A stretch of DNA of 64,000 nt, taken from positions 1,447,001 through 1,511,000 of the forward strand of contig JAQFVV010006342.1 of the NCBI GenBank assembly GCA_028023455.1, given 5' to 3'. Origin of the DNA: Epiperipatus broadwayi (taxonomy: Eukaryota; Onychophora; Udeonychophora; Euonychophora; Peripatidae). Below the pieces are notes generated by a model. It was not told the origin of the DNA. It did not search any database and was given only the letters and a program-made list of their open reading frames with translations. Shown here piece by piece: positions 14,212 through 27,406 of this stretch. Positions within the stretch are counted from its first letter, which is position 1. Every line of letters begins with the position of its first letter. The position numbers and the translations under genes are program-made.

Positions 14212-14695
14212 ATATAATATATGTTAGATTCATTGGGACACAACAATGGCAAATCTGAATAGAGTAACAATGTGATGGCTTAGTACTTTTGAAGGCATAT
14301 TGTGTCTTCATATTCATTAGCAAAATCAGTACAGGAAAATGGTGGAATATATATATAAGGGGATGGTATCAAATTTATGTAAATTACAGTTTAGAGTGTC
14401 CATTTTTTGGAGAGGGGAAAGCATGATTTTTTGCAGTTTATAGCATGTCTATTATAAACCACAAAGAATCATGCTTCCCCCTTTCCAAAAAAATGGAATT
14501 TCTAAACAATAATTTACATAAATTTGAATACCATCCGCCTATATACATATATTCCACCATTTTCCTATTCTGATTCTGCTATGAATATGGGAGCCCAATA
14601 AGCCCTTGAAAGTGCCTCACCTCTTCATTGCTGCAACCCAGCATACTTCACATATATTACAATTCGTACAAAAGAGGTCTACACATTTTTCATTG
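14212..14695 (+). mobile_element. Foldback insertion, 484 bp, perfect 13-bp TSD
   Basis: A 13-bp direct repeat, CATAAAGATTTCA, flanks the element at 14199-14211 and 14696-14708 with no mismatch. The body is a long imperfect palindrome: the left arm starts at the insertion boundary, the centre is near 14450, and the right arm runs to about 14670. The last roughly 25 bases (to 14695) are an unpaired tail. Paired landmarks are AGGAAAATGGTGGAATATAT at the left versus its complement near 14555-14575, and TTTGGAGAGGGGAAAGCATG versus CATGCTTCCCCCTTTCC. I see no hammerhead core in this copy. It shares the palindrome-plus-tail plan of the other foldbacks in the window. A related half copy lies at 19880-19975. 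Confidence 0.8.
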
Positions 14696-14708
14696 CATAA
14701 AGATTTCA

Positions 14709-15116
14709 GTGAAAATATTTTTTCAGCTGGCCAGTAACATTTTGAATATTTGAAGCACCAATATAGATAATTGCATTTGATAATGTGCATATTTTCAGTG
14801 ACTTACATAGAATGCCTTATAATATTTTTCAATAAAATGTATCTGTCATGGAATTCTTAAATTACATACCATAAGGAATTTTATTTTCAAGCATCATTCA
14901 GTTTTCCATGACTTTTTATATATCAGAATAGATCTCTGGTATAATAAATTATTCTTAATATTTAATGTAGTCTAAGATGTTTCACTCAGTCCCAGCAATA
15001 AAAGGTAGAAATATATAAATATATGTTTAGTTGATTACTGTTATTGTAGATTTTTTTTAAAAAAAGCTAAAATAACAGCTTTACCAAAGAGACAATTAAG
15101 AAAATTTATCTGATCA
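14709..15116. other. AT-rich non-coding DNA
   Basis: Nothing recognisable between the foldback insertion and the LINE fragment. Confidence 0.4.
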
Positions 15117-15345
15117 TTACACAATATAGCCTACATTAAGAGATGATAATAGATGGACAATTGAAATCTTAAACTGGATTCCAAGAGATTGTAAAAGACC
15201 TAGAAAGAGATCACATGTGAGATGGATGGATGAAATAAGAAAGTGTGTACGGGTGATATGGAGAAGAGAAGCTAAAGATCGGAGATGGATTAAACTTGGA
15301 GAGACCTTCATCCTGCAGTGGATTGATGATGATTATGAATACAGA
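15117..15345 (+). pseudogene. LINE C-terminal fragment with (TGA)n tail
   Basis: The plus strand reads RDDNRWTIEILNWIPRD, then HVRWMDEIRK, WRREAKDRR and IKLGETFILQWID. This is the zinc-poor C-terminal segment typical of endonuclease-RT LINEs, nearly identical to the fragment at 41114-41347 on the minus strand. It ends in GATTGATGATGAT, the same trinucleotide tail as the other copies. 5'-truncated, with only the last roughly 230 bp present. Confidence 0.8.
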
Positions 15346-15784
15346 GATGTAATTTTCTTCCATATTAGTATAAACAAACTTAAAAATATTTTCATACAAA
15401 GTGATAACTCTAATACGTTTCTTTTATCAGTTGTTACGTCTGAACGCAATGTCTTTTAACAAATAAATATCAATGACATTTGAAAAATTTAATGCTGATA
15501 TAATTATTTTAAAATAAAACATCACTTCCTTAAGAAATATTCAGATAAACAAAATAGGGAGAATTATATGCATGTAACATAACGGCAAATAAATTGAATA
15601 TTTAGTAAGATAAAGGCAAGCCTTTTTTCCTATTAATCTAAATTTTAAAAATATTTTAGGAAAGTTTTTCCAAGAGTGTCATAGACTGCCTAAACAAAAC
15701 ACGATGACAAGTTCAAATCTTAGCAGATTTGTCTTTATTATTAATACTAGATTGATATTCTATGACTATAAAATAAGCAATTTA
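15346..15784. other. Non-coding spacer
   Basis: AT-rich; nothing recognised. Confidence 0.4.
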
Positions 15785-15895
15785 TTGCATGGGAGTCCAT
15801 ACTAAGTTCAAGTATTAGAAATGACAGAAGTAGACCCAAGATACATGGACTTCGAGTTCCAGCCTGGAAGTTTACCATTGCGCTAAATAAGACAG
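15785..15895 (-). repeat. Possible tRNA-like SINE fragment
   Basis: The minus strand contains TTAGCGCAATGGTAA, close to a Pol III box A (TRGYNNARNGG). About 45 nt further on it has CTTGGGTCTACTTC, a weak box B. Between them TTCCAGGCTGGAA could form an anticodon-like arm. No complete cloverleaf or clear tail was found, so this is at best a degraded tRNA-derived SINE. Confidence 0.4.
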
Positions 15896-16689
15896 AGAAA
15901 AATATTTAATAAATGAAGATATACATAATCAGTGATGAATAAGATTAAAATTATTACTGTTAATAATTCCGACGTTAAAAGATAAATAAAGAAAGTGACC
16001 TAAAGAGACCTTATTATTTGTATTTATCATAAAAAGAAATTTGAATAATTAATATTTTGAATTAAACGTTAAGCATTTCAATAGTTAAATTTTTATTAAC
16101 GGTAAAATATAAAATTGTTTTGTGTATCTTCAGCCATTTTTGAAGCGAGTAGTCTTTTATCAACATTAAGGTTTTATTAAGTAGAAAGAAAATGTCAACA
16201 CTCTTCTAGACAAAACAAACAAATTAATTTTAAGAGCAGAAGACACAATATTCCCTATCGTCTTAAAAATATTAGTTGCTTTCGCATTTGACAAACTATC
16301 ACTGAGGGAGATTTCAAATGTAAAGTTTAATACAATTTAACATTTTGATTAAAATGAAAGTTTAATACAATTTGCCTTTAGGGGTGTAATTTAAAATCAA
16401 AACTGTTGAATTTATGTTTAGCGGTAATTTACAATCCAATTTTATTTATTTTATCGACGAAAGTACAAACACTATACACAAAATCTACCGATTCTAATAA
16501 TGCTGTTTAATTTTTACTTGGCCCTTCCATTTTTTCTTCACTTTCTTCCTCATATACATTTTAAGCTTCATCTTTTTTTTTAATTAAACAATTACTATCA
16601 TTATTGTAATTGATAAATAAGTTCCATATCAACAGCATTGTTTGAATTATAATGACACTATTATAAACCCAAGCTTCTCTGTTCTTTTG
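15896..16689. other. AT-rich non-coding DNA
   Basis: No gene or repeat recognised. Confidence 0.4.
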
Positions 16690-16976
16690 CTCTAGAGTAG
16701 AATTGTCCAATCCGTGACCCGAAAGCCACATGCAGTCCATGATAACTACAAATACAGTCCAACGCAAAATTGTAAATATATTAAGATTTTTTTTTGCGAT
16801 TATGTGCCGCAGTGTGACTAAAAACATGCATACACTCTCAAGTAGAATGCGTCAAATATTCCATTACTTTTATGTTGCCCTCTTTTCTTTTACTTTTATA
16901 ATAATAATGAAAAACATTAATGATGTTTTATTGCTTAGATAAATTTCCTATATTAATGATCATAAACATGGAATCT

Positions 16977-17320
16977 AAACATCAATCACATGATCACTAT
17001 CTCATACTAGCACATAATTGTTATTAAACAATTCAAAACAAAGCAAAACTCTCCATATAGTAGTGCCATCTTGTGCTAACAAGAGCAATCAATGGATGCC
17101 AGAATGCTTGTGCATAAAATCCCTATCTAGTGCCTGCTCATCCAATATCCCCAGACTAGTTTCTGGCTTGTGACCTTCATCAGTGAGGAACCTTGGATAT
17201 TGGATGAGTAGGCACTAGATAGGGATTTTATGCACAAGCTTTCTGGCATCCATTGATTGCTCTTGATAGCACAAGATGGCACTACTATATGGAGAGTTTT
17301 ATTTTGTTTTGAATTGTTTT
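16977..17320 (-). mobile_element. Foldback retroelement with hammerhead, perfect 13-bp TSD
   Basis: A perfect 13-bp direct repeat AAACATGGAATCT lies at 16964-16976 and 17321-17333. Read on the minus strand the 344-bp insert has an arm (CTCCATATAGTAGTGCCATC, then GCAATCAATGGATGCCAGAA), a centre containing a hammerhead motif (17149-17188), the inverted arm, and a roughly 50-nt one-sided tail ending near 16977. Closely related copies are at 58140-58349 and 61380-62217. No protein is encoded. I infer mobilisation in trans by a PLE. Confidence 0.85.
17149..17188 (-). ncRNA. Type I hammerhead ribozyme motif
   Basis: The minus strand reads, in order: stem I strand CCUCA; core CUGAUGA; stem II A-GGU, loop CACAA, GCC-A; core GAA; stem III AC, loop UA, GU; cleavage residue C; stem I strand UGGGG. 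Every conserved core residue is present (CUGANGA, GAA, and the A15.1-U16.1 pair). Stem I pairs over 5 bp with one wobble. Stems II and III are closed and stem I is open, which makes it type I. A very short stem III is characteristic of hammerheads in animal PLEs and retrozymes. The 10.1/11.1 position is an A-A mismatch, so activity may need dimerisation or tertiary contacts. Confidence 0.8.
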
Positions 17321-17560
17321 AAACATGGAATCTATCTGACGATTTTAAGACTTTTTGAATGGAGTTTTGCATAATTAGGATTATTATGTGATTTTTTTTG
17401 CTACCTGTGGTTGTGAATACTGCACAAATTTTGCACTCGTTTTTCTTTTGCATATCAGCTTTCGGTAAAGTTTGTGTATTTAATGTGTGGCCTTAGACAA
17501 CTCTTCTTTTTTCAATGTGGACTCAGAGATGCCAAAAAGTTGGACACATCTATTCTGAAG

Positions 17561-18983
17561 TGAGTTTTACACCTTCTAAGGAATGTACTCTTAGTACAAA
17601 ATATATGGAGGAGTATCAATTTTGCCAAGTAAATTTTAAAAATATATTAGTGGTATCAGGAAATACCCTCTAACAACAAAGACTGTGCTAATACTGAAAA
17701 ATGCATAAATGTATTTTAAAAAAAAAAAATTATGTAAAGTGCCTAATGGGGGGTGAGTTTGTGCACACAGATGATCTGCCTTCTCATATACACGATATCA
17801 CAAAATGGAAAATATATAAATTTTAATGTTTAATAAGAGACTTTTCATAATGTCATTTAGTATAGGTAAAATCGCCATTTATAACAAACATTTAAAAAGA
17901 ATATTAGCTTTGAATGTTGTCATTATATAATGTATTGCACTGTTGAAAAATCTACACAATTTATGAAATATATATACATTTTTTTTATGGAACCGGTAAT
18001 TTCTTTGAATAGATGATATTTTACCTCTGATAAAAATAGAAGCCATTTTAAGAATAAAACTGAGTGGCAAAAAATGCTGATAATCATTAGTGATGCATGA
18101 CTGATTTTATTTGACAGCTTATAATTACAATGCAGATTTACTTCAAAGTAATTCGTAAAATGGATTTTAAGAATCTATACTCCTAATGTTCTCATAAGTT
18201 TCATGCCTGATAGTAATCAAATTCAACACCATATTTTCATGCCAGTCTACATTAGTGACAAAACTATTAGGTTGCCCACATATTAACTGTGATAAACATA
18301 GTGACTTTTCCACAGGCAGTCTTAGGCTTTGTCCATCCATATTTAATCCAAGGCTTCAGACCAATGAAATTTGTATCCTGACTGTTAAAATGATTGCCTT
18401 GTTCAATAATTCATGATGGCTGTAAGAGAGAATTTCTTCAAAAACTTTTTTTTGTGTGTATTAGATGACTTAATCTGATGTCTAGTTAAATATTTATCAC
18501 TTCAGTTCTGAGAGATGTTTTCATATTAAGTTATTAAATCAAAAAATCAAGTCTATGGTAATTGAGTTTGTTTCAGAAATATTAAATATAAAATCAGGCA
18601 TCCTCCTCTTTGATTCTAGCTATAGCTCCAAAATAGTTTCACAGGATGGCTGTGAATTAGTTATGAAACTCAGCTGTAATGCAATATTTTTATAATATTG
18701 TCACAAACTTTGATTGTAGAATCATTGCTATTTCTGTTTATGGCAGGATGGGTTCAGGGCATATCCTGCAGCTGGAATATTGTCAGGCTGCAATCTTTGT
18801 GAAGATCTATTACTTTACTATCATGAGAAATAGTAATGTTTTTTTTTAGTATATCTAATATTATCACCATTTTTTCCTTACAAATATACAAATACTTACA
18901 TTCACAAGTAGAACACTTTTTTGTGGTTGACCATTCACAAATAATTTTAGATTTGAATCTATTTTTGTAATATCCACTATATT
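17561..18983. other. AT-rich non-coding DNA
   Basis: No long frame or clear repeat was found. Confidence 0.4.
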
Positions 18984-18996
18984 TACTTTAATTTGA

Positions 18997-19379
18997 AATA
19001 AGCAAACAGTTTATACTTTGTGGCTAATTATGAATCAAAATATATAAAATGCGCTAACACCACAAGCACACTAAGCTAAAAACAAATAAAGAAAATATAT
19101 ATTATTATTTTTTATTTTAATATCTATTCCATTAAATGGCTAAGCACTTTCAAGGGTCAAAACCCTCATAATCATAGCTGTAGTACATTTGCATAAATTT
19201 GCATCACTCCGAGTCAATTCATTATAGTTTGTAATATGGCTATGATTATGAGGGCTTTGACCCTTGAAAGCACTTAGCCATTTAATGTAATAGATATTAA
19301 AATAAAAATAATAATATATATTTTCTTTATTTGTTTTTAGCTTTGTGTGCTTGTGCGTGTTAGCGCATTTTATATATTT
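18997..19379 (-). mobile_element. Foldback insertion, 383 bp, 13-bp TSD
   Basis: TACTTTAATTTGA flanks the insert at 18984-18996 and 19380-19392 (the identity extends to 15 nt with two more Ts). The arms are very similar: AAAATGCGCTAAC and AAATGGCTAAGCACTTTCAA on the left pair with their complements at about 19258-19378. About 45 nt at the left edge (18997-19040) are unpaired tail, so the polarity is minus. The centre (about 19170-19230) holds no hammerhead core that I can recognise. Confidence 0.8.
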
Positions 19380-19392
19380 TACTTTAATTTGA

Positions 19393-21670
19393 TTTATATA
19401 CACTATTATTTAAATATTTTCCAAGATAAACAACATCTCTTTCATTCTGTTGATTGCTTATATTAAATTCTTAAACAAACTGCACTCCTTCTAATGAAAT
19501 TTCCACATTGCAACTCTCTAGTAACACTTTCAATTGTCTAGTAAGCTTCTTCGAAGTTAAAAAACAATTGTATTACATTATTTCTTTATATAAATATATT
19601 GCAAGTTCATTTTATATATATCTACATATAAACATGCATATTAATATTTACTATGATTTATAAAATATTTTAAGTAATATCATATACATACTAATTTCCA
19701 TAAATTAAAAAAAAAACCATTTATAACATGTCTAAATGCGCTAAAACACAGGTATTGGTGAAAGTAATTACAAATAATAAAATTAATGGCTATGCATTTT
19801 GTCTTCTCATGATTATAGCCAGCAAGTTGAATGAACACAATGGAAAATGTATGTGATGAACATTTAAATTTATGCAAAGTGAGTTAGAGAGTTTACTTTT
19901 TGGAGAGAGAGAAGCATGCTTCCTTCCAGTTTATACCATGGATGTTATTAGCTATAAGCCATACTTTTTTACTTTGCATTTAGAATAAAGGCACTTTATA
20001 CAAGTGATGCTGTCAGAAGACAGTTCAAATATATGGCTGGTGGATCTTTGGTGTTCCTAGAAGATGGAATTATATTTGGGCTTGTTCAGAGCTCTTTTGT
20101 ACAAGTAACAGTGCTGAGAGACACAAGTGGAGAGTGACACATGTGATTCACCATAATTTATAGCACTGCAACCAGTTTGAGTATTTGTGATTTTATTCAC
20201 TGTGTGAGGAGTTTGATCAGAGGATAATTGGTCTTTTGAATTATTGATTAGTCTATTAGTTGAAGGGAATGTATGACAACTTAGCTTGAAAGAATGAGAG
20301 AAGGTTTTGATAAAACTTTTAGTGAGAGAATGAATGTGTGGAAGAAGAAACCATGGTTCATCATCCTTGGGAGGGTTGATGTGTAACTTCTGGTAAAATT
20401 GTTTTACCTTTCTTGTAAGATGACTGGAGGGTTTATGTTTTTTTTATTATAAAAATATTAGTGTAAACATTAAACCAATATATATATATATATTGTACCA
20501 TAAACCTATTCCTCTCTCTCTGACTACATTTTACCCTACACATCTAGTTCAGTACCTACACAGTGTACAATAAATTTCTATACAATGAATTCTATATTTC
20601 TATTTACTTATTCAAAATAAGTACTACAGACTTCACACATGGTGCCATAAATCAATTTAATGACAAGTATTCAATTTCACATGTTATCATTTCTAGCCTA
20701 ATAAACTAAACAGACACACTGGTAATAACTTTTATATTATTTTTTAAAGGAGTTCAAACTAACAATTATTAATTATATTTCCTGATCTACTTGGTATTGA
20801 TATTTATAAAGATTGGTCACACTTGTCATTCATAAAGCAATTTTATAAGGTCCAAATTATATGAGTCTTATGTGCCACTTTCATAGAAAGAATGCTTTAA
20901 TCCTTATAGAATCACTTACCTACAGTTCCCTACAGCATATCTCAGATTCAAGCTCAGTACTCTTAATTTCTCAAGCTAAATAGCATGCAGTAAAAAAAAA
21001 ATCAGTAATTTAGCTTTGCTGTGGAGTGAGATGAGAAGATAAATTTAACACCAAGTGATGACTTTAACTTAGTATAATTTATTATTATTAACAAACTTAG
21101 TATAATTTATTAATATTAACAAAACTCACAACCACAATTTAAACAAAATACCATACTAAAGAATACCATGTATATGTGGAATATAATTGAAACTCCCTTC
21201 CTGCTTTTGTTTGACTTACACAGAGATATATGATTATATACATATACACACATATATTATAAGAAAAGTAATAAGTAATTAAAGACAACTAAATCTAAAG
21301 AGTTAATTAGATTTCAATTTTTTAAAAAAACACATGGTATCACTCTATACACAGAACCCATATAATATAATTTAAATAAACAAATTATATTTACTTACAA
21401 AGAAAAATAGATAAATAAATTTAAAAGATTAAACGTTTCCATAAACACAATTAAAATAATAGTTCATAGGTGCACATACAGGGGTAGTATTCAAAATGTT
21501 TAACAACAGGTACACTAAAAAAAGAAGATAGGGGGTAAATAAATAATATTTACTATATTAATATCATACATTTTTGTCACCAACCTGAACTAATAATAAG
21601 AGTATGACATCAAAATTATACTGACTGAACACTTTTCTTAAATTGCACACTCCAAACATCTTTGCCCATG
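19393..21670. other. Non-coding DNA with one half-foldback fragment
   Basis: Bases 19880-19975 (TTTGGAGAGAGAGAAGCATG, then CAGTTTATA) resemble one arm of the foldback at 14212-14695. The stretch 19980-20400 has a higher GC content but no recognisable frame. Confidence 0.45.
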
Positions 21671-21679
21671 TGATTGTCT

Positions 21680-21760
21680 AAACCAGTCAGTTTCAACTGT
21701 GCTGCTATCTGGAATGTATCAGTATTGACACATGCCATATGGGAGCATGGTTAAAATTGA
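21680..21760. mobile_element. Possible hAT terminus fragment
   Basis: CAGTTTCAACTGTGCTGC followed by ATGCCATATGGGAGCATGG vaguely resembles the end of hAT elements that begin with CAGTGGTTCTCAAC. No partner end or target duplication was found. Confidence 0.25.
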
Positions 21761-23133
21761 TAGATCTAAACTAACTAAATTATAATATATTAAAGATTTA
21801 CTTAAATATAAAACTTATATATTTTTGACTTTTATTTACAATTTTTATTTTATTTTTTAAAGAGTGACATAATCCATTTATTATTTTGTGGTGTCAGTAG
21901 ATATGAAAAACTTTTAAAAATTCAAGGAGTACAGCCATACCTGTATATCACTCCTACACACATAGACACACATATGTAAAGATTAACTAATCAATTGTAT
22001 TCATATATATATCATGTAAACCATTGTTTAATATATTAAATGTTTAACATAAAATAATATTATTCCATATGCATACATACATATAATCCTCAATTGCAAT
22101 CATACATTTAAAAATATTAAAATTAAGTAGTTAACCTTATTTTCCTTGTACATGGTTTTCTTTTTAAACATTTATTTTATAAAGGCAAAGAAATGAAGGT
22201 AATTTATCATCAATAAACAGAAAATTTTTTTTTAAAAAAAAGCAATCTATTTTGATTTTTCTTCTTTCTTTTTTCCTCTTCTTTTAAAAGTTGACAACCA
22301 ATTCAAGGCTTAAGGCATCTTCTTCTTGTGCTAAACTATAAAAATGAGAGGTATATGGATTTAAGTTAGACATCTTTTTCGGTATCTTTTTTTCTTAACA
22401 GGCAGACATTGGCAATCAGCAATCATGTGTAAGCTCACATAATGATGACAAGAGACGCTATTGTATTCCAAATATATTACTACAAGTGGCTTACTTCAGT
22501 CAAATTATCAGTATTCTGGCAGTATCATAATTAGCAAATCACACAGTAACAATGTTTGATCATGGAATTGATTTTTGCACTCTGTAATGAATTATATTTG
22601 TACAGTTTTTATCATCAATCCAGAGTTAGGACAGAGCCTTCAACTAACTTTTTCTTGCCTAAAGTTTCTTTTCAGAAGCACAATCCCTCAATCACTGCTT
22701 GCCTTTTTTTCTCTGACAAATAAGCAAAAATCCTTGACTTTAGTTTTAAAACCTCATTTATAGCAATGCACATGAAAAGAAAATGCTATCAGCTGGTTTG
22801 TTTTCTTATCTTTATTTTTTTCTAATTGAATTGCCAGATAAATATTTTAATTAATTAATAACAAGAATGTTACAAGGTAACCAAAAAGTAAAATCACTAA
22901 TCAATATATATATATATACTATTCAGAATCTCTGTAATTTAAAAACAAATATTTTTTCTCTCTTTTAAATATATATATATATAAGGTAATTACAAATTCC
23001 TTAATAATTTTACCCTAGATACTTTAATTAAATCCACATTCACGAGATAAAAAAAACAACTTCATTTCCCCCTTTTTTAAAGCTTTATATAAATAAAACC
23101 AAAAAATATAAAGATTTTTGTGATAATATATAT
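21761..23133. other. AT-rich non-coding DNA left of the LTR element
   Basis: No genes; microsatellite tracts of (AT)n occur at about 22900 and 22970. Confidence 0.45.
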
Positions 23134-26100
23134 TGTAACGGATAAAATAAAAAACAAAAGGAATTATTAATTATTATAATATGTTTATAATCTGCGCCTT
23201 TTGTAACAGTATGAATAAATAAAGATGAACTGACAAAAAGGTTGATAAAAGGAGGTTGATAAAAGGCTGTTACTTTATAATTGATTACAATCTATATATT
23301 GATGAATGATAAAATGATAGTTGCTATAATCCAATAACTAAACACTAAACAGGATATATGACATGCTCTAGCGGTTCATCATTTGTAACCAGTAAAATTA
23401 AATAAATGAATTTACTGTGTTAGCTAGAATACAATTTATAATTAAATAAGGATGACACTAACATATAAATCAGAACACATGCATATCATGCTCTATCTGG
23501 ATATCTGTTTATAATTAATTAAATATAACATTATAGCCCGATTGCAACTATCCTAAACATTAATTCTGTCATGCTAATAATGAAATAAATAAATTATCTC
23601 ATTTTTCCATATAAAATAACCAAATAAAAATTAAAACTGTCATCATTAAAGATTTAAAATATTTCGATATTGGGGAAGTCATTTGAACAATAAAACATAC
23701 TAGCCATTGTCATCAAATAAAATAATATTAGATATAGCAACTGAATAAAATTACCCACTGTGAGATCCCTGGAGTGCCTTATGCTTAACTCCAATACTAG
23801 GTTCTTTTAACCAAGAATCCTTCTCATTTCTCTTTCCATGTATATACGACCATTCACGGTCACACGCACACACTGGTGCTATTTATAACAACGTATAAAA
23901 TTATCATATAAACTTAATATCATTAAGTTGGAAAGGGATTAAATCACTCTTTATTCAGTTTAGCTAAGTACATGGGTTTTCCCATGAGCACCACTAGATT
24001 GTTTTAATTCTAGATAAATATCTGTTTAGAGTGTACTGAGTTCAAACTCATTCGGTACATTTTTGCTACACATGACTTGGATGACTAATGAACAAAAAAA
24101 ATGACATTCTTATATTTTATCTAGGTCAATAAAATTACAAGATCCCTATATCACCAAAATTTATATAGATCAAAGACTCTTATAGATATTACTAGCTCAT
24201 TTTACGTATATTGATGAACAGACAAGTATAATCTTATTAATGGCTTCCAAACAAGCATCGTGAAGACCATTACTTAAGGGGATGGCCATGAAACTAGTTA
24301 CTTAACTTAATTATTTACTACAATTTAAAGGTAATAATGATGATGATAATAATGATGGTAATAATAATATCATAATAATAATGATAATAATAGTGATGAT
24401 GATACCAGCCATAGCTTTATAATGAACTCACAACAATAAATTTATCTTTATAAACTCATAAGCACTTTTTAAAATCTTCCCATGTCAAACTGGGATTTAA
24501 TTATTCCATTCACTAGTATTTATATAAGTTTATGTTTATTTACTAAAATACTTTTATAGTTAAAACTAGGATTTATTAATACTAGTGATGATGACTGATC
24601 ATCACGATTCTATATGCATGATATTTAACCCTTTATAAACCCCTATTTGCTAAATATATTAATTAGGTTAAACATTAGATTTAATAATTATAATTTATTT
24701 AATCAATGGTGGTGATCATAACTTATGTACAGTACCATTTGAAACAGTGTTTTAATCAATAATATGATATCCATCCTTGATGAGGATGATCAAAACTCAT
24801 TGACACAACATAATTTTAGCTTTCTATTATTGAACTATAATTATTAAAATTTGATTATTATCAAGCTTAATCCTTAAATACTTAAATGTAAATCAACATT
24901 CTAGCTTACTTAACATTTTGCGAGCACTTAATATTTGCTAGTGCTGATGATTCTTAATATCTGCGAGCGATGATGATGATGATCATTTAAAACAATAGAA
25001 TTAAGACAAGAAAAACACAACAACATTTTTAATAAGAACTCGGAAACCAATTAAGATATATAATTATATTTTATTAATACTATTCTTCTTTCCTTCTTTA
25101 AAATCAAATTTACTAATTAGATAAATGGCTTTTTATTACATTAATTCAAGAACAAAATTTTATATACAAGTTTGTCATTTTTGGATATTTTAAAATAAAC
25201 TGGCTTAAAATGACATTTAAAAAAAATATTTCACTGAATGCTTACTTAAGACTTTCCTAACTTATTATATCATAAAAATAAATTTCATATGTAACTCGTG
25301 TCTTATTTCACTTCCATTCATATGTAAGCCTTGCTTTTAAATTTACCATATTTAAACTAATCATGCATAGCCTATTTTTTTGATGTGTTTGTATTAGCAG
25401 TTACACATGCACACACACACCCTGTGATATGTCAACATATATTTCTAAAATGTGTTCCTTTATATTAGAGATTAATACACAAATTACATATATAAAAAAA
25501 TATTCTTGCAACTTTGAGCAAAAAAAAATAAAATACATTATATCAATTTTAATGTGCAACAAGATAAATAAAAAAAACATTATAAATGCATATATTTATA
25601 GGTTGCTCATTATCATAACGACTGAAGAACAATAAAAAAAAAACATTTCACAATTACAATATATAATATAAAAATAAAAAATAATGAAAATTTAAGTTTA
25701 AAGATTTAAACTGTGTTTGTGTTATGTTATGTAATATTGAGAATAACCAAGCCTTTAATGTTACTGGATGAAAAGAAAAAAATGCCTTGACCAATAAATT
25801 AAGGTTTACTTTTAATAAGTAAGAATAAAAGATCTGTTAATGAAAGTTCATAGTTACCCGATTATTTTCACTTCTCATAAATGTCTCAAGTTTGAATTTT
25901 CAGACTGCTTGTTTCATGTATAGCTTCATTAAGTTGATTTGCTCCATTTAAAAAAAAGAAAAGTTCTTGCTGATACTTTTAAGATAAACATAAATTAATT
26001 GACTTGCTTATTTCCACAATTTTAAAGTTATTTATTGTTGATACTTTTGATAATGCTGAATTCATTGACTGGCTTGCTTCTATTTTTTTTCAAAAAAAAA

Positions 26101-27359
26101 ACCCCATCATTGTAGACACTTGAGATGACTGAGGAAAACTCTAACAAAATTTTGATTCATAGCTTCAAATCTGGCTAAATATATATGGCTTTTATTCATC
26201 TTTCCTTTCCTCTTGGCTCTTGTCAAAGATGATTATTAGATGATGTTTGTGGCTGGGTTTAAAATCTGACCATTCTTTTTGTTACTATGGACTGGTATAT
26301 GAGTCCATGGATAGATCAGTGATTTAACCCATTCTGTAATATTCCAGAAAGCAGAAGAAGTGGCTTTAGCAATGCAAATTCATTGTATTATACACAGCAA
26401 AATATATTAATATCATTTTACAGAACTGTCAATAACTTCTTTCAAGAAATTCAATTTTTTCCTTTCTCTTTCTTAATATTGCTGGGAATTACTTAAATAT
26501 ATGCACATCTTCGTCCATACTGACTTTAAAAACAAGAGTCATTTTTTCCCTCAATTTTTAAAGAGTAAAAAAAAATCAATCGCTCACTCTCTTTTTTATA
26601 ACACTAAAAAAAACTGATAGCTACATCTCCTTTTCCCAACACTAAAAAAAACTGACTGCTACATCTCTTCTTTTAATAATATTGGAAAAAAAAAACTGAT
26701 CTTAGTAATATTAATGATTGACTTTCTTTTAAAACTACATATTGTTAGATCACTCTCCTCCAAACAAAAATTGAACTGCCCCTTCAATATTATTTCACTT
26801 GGTTTTTATTTCAAATTTCTGACCAAAAAGGCCAGCTGCAAATCCTGTTATCTTGAGACAAAGGTCAAAGTTTCACAAGTTTGATGGTCTGTCACAATTA
26901 ATAAAAGACTAATAAGAAGATTAATAATTATTTATTCCATCAAAGCATCCCCTTTCTAAAAATAATTTTAGATACAGATAACACAAACAATAAAGCTGGC
27001 AATCTATAGTTACCAGAAATAGGTGTAAAAATGTTTTATGTTTAAACATTCATACTCACACATGTACATTTTCATATCCTAATCTACTAATTTTGATTGC
27101 TTTATTTTACACTTTCTTTCTGATCTGCTTCATTTAATAAGAATATATAGGCTAAATAATTTAACACATTATTTAATAAAATGTAATAAATCTATATATT
27201 AAATATTTCTTCTCATTACATTCTCTTTACAACTACTTATTTATTACCTATTTATAAATCATATAATAATAAATACACACATAAATCTATATATATATAT
27301 AAGAAATTTTTTTTTCTTAATTAAATAATATATGTGTTTGAGATGATGACATATATCCA
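23134..27359 (-). repeat. 3' LTR (left copy), 4226 bp
   Basis: On the plus strand it starts TGTAACGG and ends ATATATCCA. It aligns almost end to end with 34000-38157. Internal variable sites include a GAT/AAT microsatellite at 24333-24400 and a tandem repeat (ACTAAAAAAAACTGA, then GCTACATCTC) near 26600-26670 that is present twice here but once in the right copy. No open frame of interest. Confidence 0.92.
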
Positions 27360-27376
27360 TGTTTGCCTCACTCCCA
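27360..27376 (-). promoter_or_regulatory. Polypurine tract
   Basis: On the element strand GGGAGTGAGGCAAACA immediately precedes the 3' LTR start TGGATATATG. This is the expected site of plus-strand priming during reverse transcription. A T-run lies just upstream of it. It is inferred from position and composition. Confidence 0.6.
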
Positions 27377-27406
27377 AACAAAAAAAAATTAAATGTAAAG
27401 AATTGC

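Larger units (their letters stand above)
16698..17552. mobile_element. Decayed hAT transposon split by a foldback insertion
   Basis: The left terminus (TAGAATTGTCCAA, then CCCGAAAGCCACATGCAGTC) and the right terminus (AATGTGGACTCAGAGATGCC, then TTGGACACATCTA) resemble the ends of Charlie-like hAT elements, whose TIRs approximate CAGGGGTGTCCAA. Flanking octamers CTCTAGAG (16690-16697) and TTCTGAAG (17553-17560) agree at 5 of 8 positions, consistent with an old 8-bp hAT duplication near the preferred nTCTAGAn. No transposase frame survives. A separate foldback element at 16977-17320 is inserted inside it. Confidence 0.65.
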
